Shown: in pieces, positions 6,013-11,522 of the stretch
How positions within the stretch are numbered: position 1 is the stretch's first letter
Layout of the letters: every line of letters starts with the position of its first letter
NCBI GenBank assembly: GCA_009783635.1
Contig: WRDC01000044.1
Location: 1-11,522 of the forward strand
Origin: Methanimicrococcus sp.
GTDB lineage: Archaea > Halobacteriota > Methanosarcinia > Methanosarcinales > Methanosarcinaceae
Direction: 5' to 3'
Length of the DNA: 11,522 bases
Program-made: the position numbers and the translations under genes
Notes under the pieces: generated by a model
The model's input: only the letters and a program-made list of their open reading frames with translations
Told to the model about the DNA's origin: nothing
Database searches by the model: none

Positions 6013-6753
6013 ATGATCAAACAGGTCCAAACAGACAAAGCGCTCAATTGCCTCAAGCCCTCGTCTTCCGTCTTCGCTCACTACTCAAACCGTTACTGTG
6101 AGTTCGGAAGCCGTTTTTATTCCTTCTTCAAGCATGAATTGAAAAATTATCACAATGCGATTTTAATGTCTCTTGATATGTATCAATTGAAGCGCGAAGA
6201 GAAATATTTGGACATGATTTCCGAGGCTTCATAGAAAAGTTTGGAACATATCGACCGCCTGACTGAAATCGAGCCGCATATCTTTAACGGCGGAAATAGT
6301 GGTTTTTATTCGTGCGAAGCGGCCATCCGGGAAGCCATGGAATCCTATCCGTCGGCCGGCTATGAAATAACGGGCGCGGACTGCAGTGTTTTTGCGGACG
6401 TCTCCTTTCCCTTCGTCTTTGAATCATTGATTTCCGGCATTTTCAGATCCGGACAGACCATCGAAAAACTGATTTTCCATATTTCTTTATTTGAAGAAAA
6501 CGGTTTTCCGAAATGCCGCATCGATATCATTTTCCCCGGTCTTTCAATTCCGGAAGATCTGGCGGATTGGATTATAAATAACGAAAGCCGGCATTTCACA
6601 AACAATCCTGCTCATATGGCGTTTTTTGTCTCTCAAAACATTATCGGCAGATACAGCGGCAATTTTTCTCTGGCGGAACATACCGGTGACCGGGCGGTTT
6701 TTGCGGTGACGCTGTATCAGGAAAGCGACCCGCTCAAAAATTCTGCGGATTAA
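6013..6753 (+). CDS. Histidine-kinase-like protein with one in-frame TAG (possible pyrrolysine codon)
   Basis: Reading through the single TAG at 6232-6234 gives 246 residues. An H-box F-F-K-H41-E-L-K-N lies in a dimerisation helix. The second helix runs straight across the TAG (Y-L-D-M-I-S-E-A-S, TAG as residue 74, K-S-L-E-H-I-D-R-L), as in normal kinases. Residues 125-236 resemble an HATPase domain: V-F-E-S-L-I-S (136-142) in place of the N-box V-F-E-N-L-I-x-N, P-G-L-S-I-P (175-180) in place of D-x-G-x-G-I-P, then A-H-M-A-F-F-V (201-207) in place of G-x-G-L. The ATP-binding Asn, Asp and glycines are thus lost, so it is probably catalytically dead. No sensor or membrane domain. An in-frame TGA at 6007 limits the start to ATG 6013. 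TAG may be pyrrolysine, or the gene may be broken; the remaining 172 open codons and intact terminator favour a working gene. Confidence 0.7.
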
Positions 6754-6772
6754 CGGATCCGCTTTTGTTTTT
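6745..6772 (+). terminator. Intrinsic terminator overlapping the kinase-like gene's stop
   Basis: GCGGAT (6745-6750) pairs with ATCCGC (6757-6762), with the TAA stop codon lying in the 6-base loop. TTTTGTTTTT follows directly (6763-6772). Its intactness, set exactly at the end of the second half of the interrupted frame, argues that the two halves are one transcription unit. Confidence 0.75.
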
Positions 6773-6829
6773 CAGGTATCTCGGTTAGCTTTTTATGGAT
6801 TTGACCCCTTCTGTTCGCAGGTGACACAA

Positions 6830-7261
6830 ATGACGCGTATTTTGGCGACCGGCACTTTTGATATCCTGCACCCCGGCCACCTTTATTTTTTGGAGCGGGC
6901 CAAAGCGCTCGGTGATGAATTATATGTCGTCATCAGCCGCGACGCCAATGTCAATCATAAACCGACCCCCATCCTTCCGGAAAAACAGCGTTTGGAAATG
7001 GTCGGCGCGTTAAAACCCGTTGATTCCGCCGTTCTCGGCAGCCTGACGGATTATTTTGAACCCGTCGCATCCATCCGGCCGGACATTATCGTTCTCGGTT
7101 TTGATCAAAAATTCAAAGAAAAAGATTTGGAAGAAGAACTCAAAAAGCGCGGCTTTTCTTCAAAAGTCGTCCGTTTGCCGGCGGCGGACGGCAGTTTTTA
7201 CAGCAGCAGGTCCATTGCCGCTGAAATTGTCAAGCGTAAAAAAGAAGATTTCAGAGCGTGA
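6830..7261 (+). CDS. ribL: FAD synthase, archaeal cytidylyltransferase-like (RibL)
   Basis: A 143-residue nucleotidyltransferase of the archaeal RibL type, which joins FMN to AMP from ATP to make FAD in the cytoplasm. The N-terminal G-T-F-D-I-L-H-P-G-H (residues 8-17) holds the H-x-G-H motif. S-R-D-x-N-V-x-x-K (36-44), the P-E-K-Q-R-L-E-M-V segment (50-58), G-F-D-Q (90-93) and a C-terminal S-S-R-S-I (125-129, the ISSTxI-like motif) follow in the family order. Length is normal. A glycerol-3-phosphate cytidylyltransferase is the main alternative, but L-G-F-D-Q-K-F-K-E-K and the archaeal context fit RibL better. The start was placed at ATG 6830 because AGGTGA (6819-6824) lies 5 bases before it; the GTG at 6821 is part of that ribosome site. 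A TATA-like TTTTTATGG lies at about 6790. There is no cysteine. Its 3' end overlaps the convergent alkD by 11 bases. Confidence 0.88.
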   Translation: MTRILATGTFDILHPGHLYFLERAKALGDELYVVISRDANVNHKPTPILPEKQRLEMVGALKPVDSAVLGSLTDYFEPVASIRPDIIVLGFDQKFKEKDLEEELKKRGFSSKVVRLPAADGSFYSSRSIAAEIVKRKKEDFRA

Positions 7262-8048
7262 CGTCCCGTCTCTTTTTTACGTTCAAGTATTTCTCTTTTT
7301 GACTCGCGTCCAGTTTTTCAATCGAGTAGCGAAGCATTGTCCGCGGCATCTCTCCGGCGTGCTCTTCCAAAAACCGGACCAAAACCGATTCGTCCCTTTT
7401 GCCGATTTCGCGAAGCATCCAGCCCGTGCACTTGTGAATCAAATCATGCGTCGCCGGCAGGAAATGCTCACACAGGCGCAGTGTCGGGTCAAAGACGCCT
7501 TGCCGGATGAATGCGTGCGTCGTCATCACGCAAATGCGCTGTTCCCACAAATGACCGGATTCCGAGAGATGTTTCAGGGTTTTGCCGCCCAGCGTTTCCG
7601 GCTCCGTTTCCAAAAACCATTCGCCGAGAATATATGATGCGGACGCGTCTGTCAAATCCCAGTTATTAACATATGCCAAATTTTCAAGATACAGCGTTAC
7701 GATTTCCTTTTTCTCCCGCATGGTTTCTTTCTGATTTTCGGGAGACATTTTTCCGTTTCCTTTGATCGCTTTTCTGCAAGCGGCGCCGTACTTTTCGGTC
7801 ATGAAAAAAAGCGCGGTCTGCCGGTGCTCATGAATCGGGGAAACGATGAGTATTTTAATTTCATCCAAAGGGATGTTTTTGTATTCTTTTCGCGCCAGCG
7901 CCCGCATTTTCGGAACATGGACGCCGATGAAAATATCGTTTTCACCGTAACCGCCGGCACCGGTTTTAAAATAGCCGCGGAGATGTTTTGCTCTCTCCGG
8001 GTCGCTTGATTCTTCCAAAACGGTTTTTACGGTTTTTGCTGTTAACAT
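7251..8048 (-). CDS. DNA alkylation repair protein, AlkD-type HEAT-repeat glycosylase
   Basis: A 265-residue helical protein of the AlkD family, which excises N3- and N7-alkylated purines from DNA. Family motifs are clear: V-N-N-W130-D-L-T-D134-A (127-135), W-E-Q-R171-I (168-172), H-K-C-T-G-W210-M-L-R-E-I-G-K-R-D (205-219) and M-P-R-T-M-L-R-Y-S-I-E-K-L (234-246). Trp130, Asp134, Arg171 and Trp210 match, in order and near-equal spacing, the Trp109, Asp113, Arg148 and Trp187 of Bacillus AlkD. The start is ATG 8048, with AGGAG 7 bases upstream. It lies 18 bases after the ogt stop, so the two form an alkylation-repair operon. The C-terminus overlaps that of ribL on the other strand; no terminator is visible for either. 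Whether this homologue keeps glycosylase activity is inferred from the retained residues. Confidence 0.9.
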   Translation of the reverse strand: MLTAKTVKTVLEESSDPERAKHLRGYFKTGAGGYGENDIFIGVHVPKMRALARKEYKNIPLDEIKILIVSPIHEHRQTALFFMTEKYGAACRKAIKGNGKMSPENQKETMREKKEIVTLYLENLAYVNNWDLTDASASYILGEWFLETEPETLGGKTLKHLSESGHLWEQRICVMTTHAFIRQGVFDPTLRLCEHFLPATHDLIHKCTGWMLREIGKRDESVLVRFLEEHAGEMPRTMLRYSIEKLDASQKEKYLNVKKRRDVTL

Positions 8049-8066
8049 TTTCCGTCTCCTTTTTCC

Positions 8067-8555
8067 TTATTTCTCACGCCGTTCTTTATTTTCCAACATC
8101 AGAAGCTTCTGTTTCAAATCCGTTCCCGCCGCGTAGCCGGTTAATTTCCCGTTGCTTCCGATCACGCGGTGGCAGGGGATGAAAATCGAGATCGGATTTT
8201 TGTTGTTCGCCATCCCGACAGCGCGGCTTGCGTTCGGGTTGCCGACGGCCGCCGCGATGTCTTTGTAAGTGACCGTTTGACCGTACGGGATTTCAGAGAG
8301 CGCCGCCCAGACTTTTTCCATAAAAGGCGTTCCTTTCGGCGCCAGCGGCAAATCAAAGGCCGTCCGTTCTCCGCTTAAATATTCATCCAGCTGCCGGAAC
8401 GCCTCAAAAAGAACGGGATGCGCCGTTTTCTCATCGTAATCTGTCCGGTCCGCGCTTATTTTTCTGATATCATTTTCAAAAACAAGTTTGGAAATGAATC
8501 CGTCCTTTTCCTCAATGCCGATTTTTCCGATCCGCGTTTCTTTAAAATAAATCAT
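8067..8555 (-). CDS. ogt: Methylated-DNA--[protein]-cysteine S-methyltransferase
   Basis: A 162-residue suicide repair protein that takes the methyl group from O6-methylguanine in DNA onto its own cysteine. The acceptor is Cys128 in the hallmark I-P-C-H-R-V-I-G (126-133). Y-G-Q-T-V-T-Y-K-D-I-A (91-101) and N-A-S-R-A-V-G-M-A-N-N (108-118, with the arginine finger Arg111) form the DNA-binding helix-turn-helix. Residues 1-70 are the poorly conserved N-terminal domain. No Ada-type regulatory domain is present, so it is of the Ogt/MGMT kind. The start is ATG 8555, with GGAG 7 bases upstream. It is the first gene of a leftward operon with the AlkD-type gene, which links direct reversal and base excision of alkylation damage. 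Confidence 0.95.
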   Translation of the reverse strand: MIYFKETRIGKIGIEEKDGFISKLVFENDIRKISADRTDYDEKTAHPVLFEAFRQLDEYLSGERTAFDLPLAPKGTPFMEKVWAALSEIPYGQTVTYKDIAAAVGNPNASRAVGMANNKNPISIFIPCHRVIGSNGKLTGYAAGTDLKQKLLMLENKERREK

Positions 8556-8607
8556 TGTCAGGCTCCGCCGCGTCTTTCATATTTCTTAAAAAGGATATGT
8601 TTTCAAA

Positions 8608-8615
8608 AATATAAA
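8608..8615 (-). promoter_or_regulatory. TATA box of the ogt-alkD operon
   Basis: TTTATATT on the minus strand, about 55 bases before the ogt start, predicts a leader of about 30 nt containing the GGAG ribosome site. The stretch between ogt and the uvrC stop (8556-8666) holds no other gene. Confidence 0.5.
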
Positions 8616-8666
8616 GCTTTGATAAGGCCGGTGAAAGTAATAAAACAGCGACGCCCCCTCCGGCTT

Positions 8667-10379
8667 TCAGTCTTTCAGAGCTTTCTCGCGCAGCTGTCTG
8701 TTGTACGTAATTGCAAAACGATGCGCCTCGTCACGTATTTCCTGAAGGTAGAGGGAGGCTTTTTCGTTCTTCTGAATCGGAATCGGGTCTGATAGCCCCG
8801 GAACAAAGACCTCTTCTTCGCGCTTCGCCAATGAAATGACAGGCGTTTTCACGCCGATTTGTTTCAAAACAGCCGCGGCGGCGGACAGCTGTCCTTTGCC
8901 CCCGTCCACCACAATCAAATCCGGAAAAGGTTTTCCTTCTTCCGACAATTTGGAGTAACGGCGGCCGACAACTTCGGCGATGGACGCAAAATCGTCAATG
9001 CCTTCCACCGTCTTGATTTTAAAACGGCGGTAATTCGATTTATCCGCTTTGCCGTCGCGGAACTGTACCATTGAGGCAACCGTATGTGTTCCCGACAAGT
9101 GCGAAATGTCAAAACACTCGATAACGCGCGGCGGCTCCGGCAGCATCAGGCGTTTGCCGAGTTCCTCCACTTTTGACACCGCGCTGAAAAAGGCCAGCTC
9201 AATATTTTTTTCGGCCAGCGCCAGCAAATCTTTTTTATCGCCGCGTTTCGGAATCGTGATCTTGACGGTTTTGCCGTTTCGTTGGGACAGAAAATCAATC
9301 AGAGAGCGGCTGATATTATCCGTTTTGCCGGATTTTTCGCCCGCGTTATAAACGGCGGCCGCGTCCCTCATTTTCATTTCCGGCTCATCCGCCGCCGTAT
9401 ATGCTTCTTCCTCCAAGATTTCGGCCGCGTCCGGCAGAATAATTTCGGAAGGCGTTTCGTGGCCGGAATAATAGCGCACCAGAAATTCCTCCAAAAAATT
9501 CCGGTGAAACGGGAATGAAAACTCTTCTTTGCCGACCAATGTTCCTTTAATCACGTTGAAAACGATGATGTAAATTTTTTCATCGCGGATGAGATAATTG
9601 ATGACGTCTTCGTCGTGATTGTTTCTTCGTTCCATCCGCTGCCGGTTGTTCAGATATTCCAGCGCGTAAATCTGGTCGCGGATATCGAGCGCCAGCTCAA
9701 ACTCCTGTTTTTTCGTATGTTTTTCCATTTCAGCGCGCAGTTTTTCCTCCAGTTCCGCCGAATTGCCGCGCAGAACGGAGTCCGCTTTCCCAATGCTTTT
9801 TTTGTATTCCTCGGGCGTGATGTATCCGGCGCAGGGCGCGGAACAGTTGTGGATGTGATAACGAAGGCAGGGGCGTTTTTGCATATTCCGGCAGGAGCGC
9901 AGTTTAAACGTCCGTTTGACCACTTCTAAAATCTCATCCCGCTCTCTCGCCGAAACGAAGGGGCCGTAAAGTTTTCCGCGCGCCGTTGTCCGGCGGAGGA
10001 TTCCGATTCTCGGAAATTCGTCGTCGCTGATGTGAATAAACGCATAGCTTTTTGAGTCTTTCAAATCAATATTGTACTTCGGAGTGTGTTTTTTAATCAG
10101 CGTATTCTCCAAAATCAGCGCTTCCACTTCATTGTCCGTGGCGATAAAGTCAACGGACTCAATGTTCTTTACCAAAAGGCGCGTCTTCGGGTCGAGGTCT
10201 CGTTTTTGAAAATAGCTGGAAACACGTTTTTTCAGATTTTTTGCCTTACCGATGTAAATGATTTCATCGTCTTTGCCGCGGTAAATATAACAGCCGCTGG
10301 ATGTCGGAATTACGGATAAGTCTATCATTTTTGCGTCATCGTACTTCCCCAAAACGGGATTTTGAATCTTTTCATTCAT
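8667..10379 (-). CDS. uvrC: Excinuclease ABC subunit C, lacking the C-terminal HhH domain
   Basis: The 570-residue nuclease of nucleotide excision repair, which cuts on both sides of a lesion after UvrA/UvrB loading. It has the GIY-YIG nuclease (S-G-C-Y-I-Y...I-I-Y-I-G, 28-44, with K-A-K-N-L-K-K-R at 45-52). A four-Cys cluster (Cys163, 171, 179, 183) is the proposed Fe-S site. A UVR domain lies at about 213-247. The RNase H-like nuclease carries F-D-I-S-H (423-427), G-I-D-D-F (460-464), V-V-D-G-G-K-G-Q (490-497) and R-D-E-A-H553. The protein ends 17 residues after that His, so the tandem helix-hairpin-helix domain of bacterial UvrC is missing. An acidic linker (about 320-360) looks unstructured. 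ATG 10379 gives a 17-residue extension resembling the upstream mini-ORF peptides; Met18 (10328) is a possible alternative start. Neither has a good Shine-Dalgarno. Probably cotranscribed with the JAMM gene. Confidence 0.93.
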   Translation of the reverse strand: MNEKIQNPVLGKYDDAKMIDLSVIPTSSGCYIYRGKDDEIIYIGKAKNLKKRVSSYFQKRDLDPKTRLLVKNIESVDFIATDNEVEALILENTLIKKHTPKYNIDLKDSKSYAFIHISDDEFPRIGILRRTTARGKLYGPFVSARERDEILEVVKRTFKLRSCRNMQKRPCLRYHIHNCSAPCAGYITPEEYKKSIGKADSVLRGNSAELEEKLRAEMEKHTKKQEFELALDIRDQIYALEYLNNRQRMERRNNHDEDVINYLIRDEKIYIIVFNVIKGTLVGKEEFSFPFHRNFLEEFLVRYYSGHETPSEIILPDAAEILEEEAYTAADEPEMKMRDAAAVYNAGEKSGKTDNISRSLIDFLSQRNGKTVKITIPKRGDKKDLLALAEKNIELAFFSAVSKVEELGKRLMLPEPPRVIECFDISHLSGTHTVASMVQFRDGKADKSNYRRFKIKTVEGIDDFASIAEVVGRRYSKLSEEGKPFPDLIVVDGGKGQLSAAAAVLKQIGVKTPVISLAKREEEVFVPGLSDPIPIQKNEKASLYLQEIRDEAHRFAITYNRQLREKALKD

Positions 10380-10494
10380 TTATCCGTTCGTTCATTTATT
10401 TTTTTCTTTCATTCAATTTATCTTTTTCTTTCATTCAATTTATCCGTTCTTTCATTCAATTTATCCGTTCTTTCATTTATCTTCTTTCTTTCAT
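10372..10494 (-). repeat. Tandem 21-bp array of back-to-back mini-ORFs before uvrC
   Basis: Between the JAMM gene stop and uvrC the minus strand is purine-rich and repetitive (unit about 21 bases, core ATGAAAGAACGGATAAATTGA). From an ATG overlapping the JAMM stop (ATGA), it reads as consecutive tiny frames, each stop directly followed by the next ATG: MKERR (10494-10477), MKERIN (10476-10456), MKERIN (10455-10435), a 12-residue Lys/Glu-rich one (10434-10396) and MNERINE (10395-10372). The uvrC ATG lies inside the last, in another frame. No spacers, so not CRISPR. Translation is not shown; it may be only an expanded repeat. Confidence 0.7.
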
Positions 10495-10889
10495 TCAAAA
10501 TCATGTTCTTCTTCGCCGAAATCATAATCCACAATTTCAATGTCTATCGGCTTACCGCTGTTGTCAAACGCGTTCCACGAGTCGCGCGTGTACGGGTTTC
10601 CGACGATGATATTTACTTCATTTGACCGGAAGAAAATCAAGTCTTGTTCGGAGGGGCGCGCGGCGCCGCTCGGGTGGCTGTGAACAGAGCCGGCGTGCGG
10701 CATATTCGGCATCATCCATGTTTTTAAGCTGACGCTTCGGCGCGTTGTGTCCGTTCCGGGCAGGTAAATGACATTGATAATGGTGTCTCCTTTTGCTTCC
10801 AAAAGGGCTCCGAATTCGTGCGGGTGGGAAGCTTTACAGGCTTCCAAGATAAAGTCGATGGTGTCGGATGCGATTTTTGTAACGGGCAT
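10491..10889 (-). CDS. JAMM/MPN+ metalloprotease (Mov34/PAD-1 family)
   Basis: A 132-residue single-domain protein with a complete zinc-protease JAMM signature: Glu25 (H-E-F-G-A-L-L), then H70-S-H72-P and, after seven residues, S80-E-Q-D83. In archaea such proteins act as isopeptidases removing ubiquitin-like SAMP modifiers (HvJAMM1, AfJAMM type) or in related sulfur-carrier processing; the exact substrate here is unknown. The length is that of a stand-alone domain, and the C-terminal tail is acidic (G-E-E-E-H-D-F-E). The start is ATG 10889; a GGAG lies 12 bases upstream, rather far, with a TATA-like box at about 45 bases. It is upstream of uvrC on the same strand, separated only by the mini-ORF array, so the two are probably cotranscribed. 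A functional link to repair is not evident. Confidence 0.88.
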   Translation of the reverse strand: MPVTKIASDTIDFILEACKASHPHEFGALLEAKGDTIINVIYLPGTDTTRRSVSLKTWMMPNMPHAGSVHSHPSGAARPSEQDLIFFRSNEVNIIVGNPYTRDSWNAFDNSGKPIDIEIVDYDFGEEEHDFE

Positions 10890-10930
10890 CGTTTCTGTAA
10901 CTCCGTGTTTCGTCTGAAATCATCATAAGA

Positions 10931-10938
10931 TTTTAAAA
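10931..10938 (-). promoter_or_regulatory. TATA-like box of the JAMM-uvrC unit
   Basis: TTTTAAAA (palindromic) lies about 45 bases upstream of the JAMM start codon and would give a leader of roughly 15-20 nt. It is the only convincing candidate in the gap. Upstream of it, GCGTT (10959-10963) and AACGC (10970-10974) form a small inverted repeat of unknown role. Confidence 0.4.
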
Positions 10939-10988
10939 AGAGAGTATGGTCACCGCAAGCGTTCTCAAAAACGCACCGGCTTCCGCGT

Positions 10989-11057
10989 AAAAAAGGAAAA
11001 CCGCGGCCAAAGAGAAGATGTCTCTGTTTTTAATTCCGGCAGGAGCCGGCGGCCGCG
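10989..11057 (-). terminator. Multi-hairpin terminator of the acidic-protein gene
   Basis: CGCGGCC (11002-11008) pairs with GGCCGCG (11051-11057). Inside are two further hairpins: AGAGA (11011-11015) with TCTCT (11021-11025), and CCGGC (11036-11040) with GCCGG (11045-11049) on an AGGA loop. This gives a three-way-junction-like fold. On the minus strand it is followed by TTTTCCTTTTTT (11000-10989), starting 10 bases after the stop codon of the gene at 11067. Confidence 0.65.
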
Positions 11058-11066
11058 ATTTTTGTA

Positions 11067-11522
11067 TTATTTTTCATCTAAGTCCAATTCAATATACTGC
11101 ATTGTCTTTTTCGGCCGGCCTTCCGATTTGTCTTCCGCGGAGGTTTCATCATTGTTCCGGGGCGGCTTCCATTCCGTTTTTTCGTTTTGCGCTTTGTCTT
11201 TTTCCATCACGGAATCAAAGTACGCGTATTTGGAATTGTTTTTTTCCGGCTCTTCAGCGGGGGCGGGGGGAGGCGTTTCTTTTTCAAACGTTTCAAAGAC
11301 CTGAACGCCTTCGTCGTCGGCGGGATCGCGGTTTTGTTCGCGGCGTTCGCGGTAGACAAAGGCCAAATCCGCCTGTTCTCCGCAGTCCGTCTTTTGTTCC
11401 TTTTCTTTCATATAACCGGACTGGGTTTCTTCATCAAAAGCATATGAACGGGCTTCAAAGAGTTCTAAGTCTTCGTCGTTCCATTCGTTTTCGGACGGCT
11501 TTTCAGGAATGGCGCCGGCAAC
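11067..11522 (-). CDS. Acidic, hydrophilic protein of unknown function (5' truncated)
   Basis: The frame is open to the window edge, so the N-terminus is missing; 151 residues are visible, ending with TAA at 11067. The ATG at 11411 is internal and need not be the start. Composition is strongly Glu/Asp/Lys-rich, with a Pro/Ala stretch (P-P-P-A-P-A-E-E-P, about the middle) and no membrane helix, no catalytic motif and a single Cys. It looks like a disordered tail or linker of a larger protein. I do not recognise the family. That it is coding is supported by the long open frame, absence of stops up to the edge and the strong terminator directly behind it. Confidence 0.6.
   Translation of the reverse strand, partial: VAGAIPEKPSENEWNDEDLELFEARSYAFDEETQSGYMKEKEQKTDCGEQADLAFVYRERREQNRDPADDEGVQVFETFEKETPPPAPAEEPEKNNSKYAYFDSVMEKDKAQNEKTEWKPPRNNDETSAEDKSEGRPKKTMQYIELDLDEK

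Noticed and set aside
6250..6300. A PYLIS-like hairpin after the TAG (CCGCC 6254-6258 with a later GGCGG)
   Set aside because: Only five base pairs over a large loop; archaeal UAG decoding does not in general need such an element, so it adds no support.
6241..6753. Separate gene starting at TTG 6241
   Set aside because: It has no ribosome site, starts in mid-helix of a kinase fold and is in frame with the upstream half; one gene with an internal TAG explains it better.
6821..6829. GTG start of ribL
   Set aside because: The GTG is within AGGTGA, which is a good ribosome site for ATG 6830, and the family begins right at that Met.
10372..10494. CRISPR array
   Set aside because: The repeats abut without unique spacers, are low-complexity and only about 21 bases long; no cas genes are nearby.

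Overview
The window reads as a mesophilic methanogenic archaeon, most likely of the Methanosarcinales (a Methanosarcina or Methanimicrococcus relative). This is inferred from gene content, not from a marker gene. The evidence is an archaeal-type FAD synthase (RibL family), the two-gene homocysteine pair known from Methanosarcina (COG1900/DUF39 with CBS domains, plus a NIL-domain ferredoxin), an archaeal JAMM protease, and TATA-box-like elements about 25-30 bases before likely transcript starts instead of bacterial -35/-10 pairs. All terminal stop codons I can assign are TAA or TGA. The only in-frame TAG that interrupts a recognisable gene lies in a histidine-kinase-like gene and can be read through seamlessly, as expected for an organism that decodes UAG as pyrrolysine.

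Layout: (1) 1-1158, the 3' part of a beta-helix surface protein with a Glu tract and a C-terminal membrane anchor, then a strong terminator. (2) 1232-3408, a divergent pair: a Cys-rich HxlR-type regulator and hybrid cluster protein (hcp), with operator-like palindromes between them; this looks like a redox or nitrosative-stress module. (3) 3505-5630, a leftward homocysteine operon (DUF39-CBS gene, then NIL-ferredoxin, overlapping ATGA) with a structured leader of about 130 nt and a clear terminator. (4) 5975-6772, a stand-alone, degenerate histidine-kinase-like gene interrupted by one TAG, with a perfect 11-bp dyad in front and an intrinsic terminator at its end. (5) 6830-7261, ribL, overlapping tail to tail with (6) 7251-8555, an alkylation-repair operon (ogt then an AlkD-type glycosylase, leftward). 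(7) 8667-10889, leftward JAMM protease gene then uvrC, separated by an unusual array of tiny back-to-back reading frames. (8) 11067 to the window end, the C-terminal part of an acidic hydrophilic protein with a multi-hairpin terminator.

The genes serve separate jobs: redox defence (HxlR/Hcp), sulfur amino-acid synthesis (DUF39/NIL-Fd), flavin cofactor synthesis (RibL) and DNA repair (Ogt, AlkD, UvrC). The two observations most worth following are the in-frame UAG in the kinase-like gene (possible pyrrolysine protein outside methylamine metabolism) and the mini-ORF array in front of uvrC, whose core motif recurs downstream of hcp.
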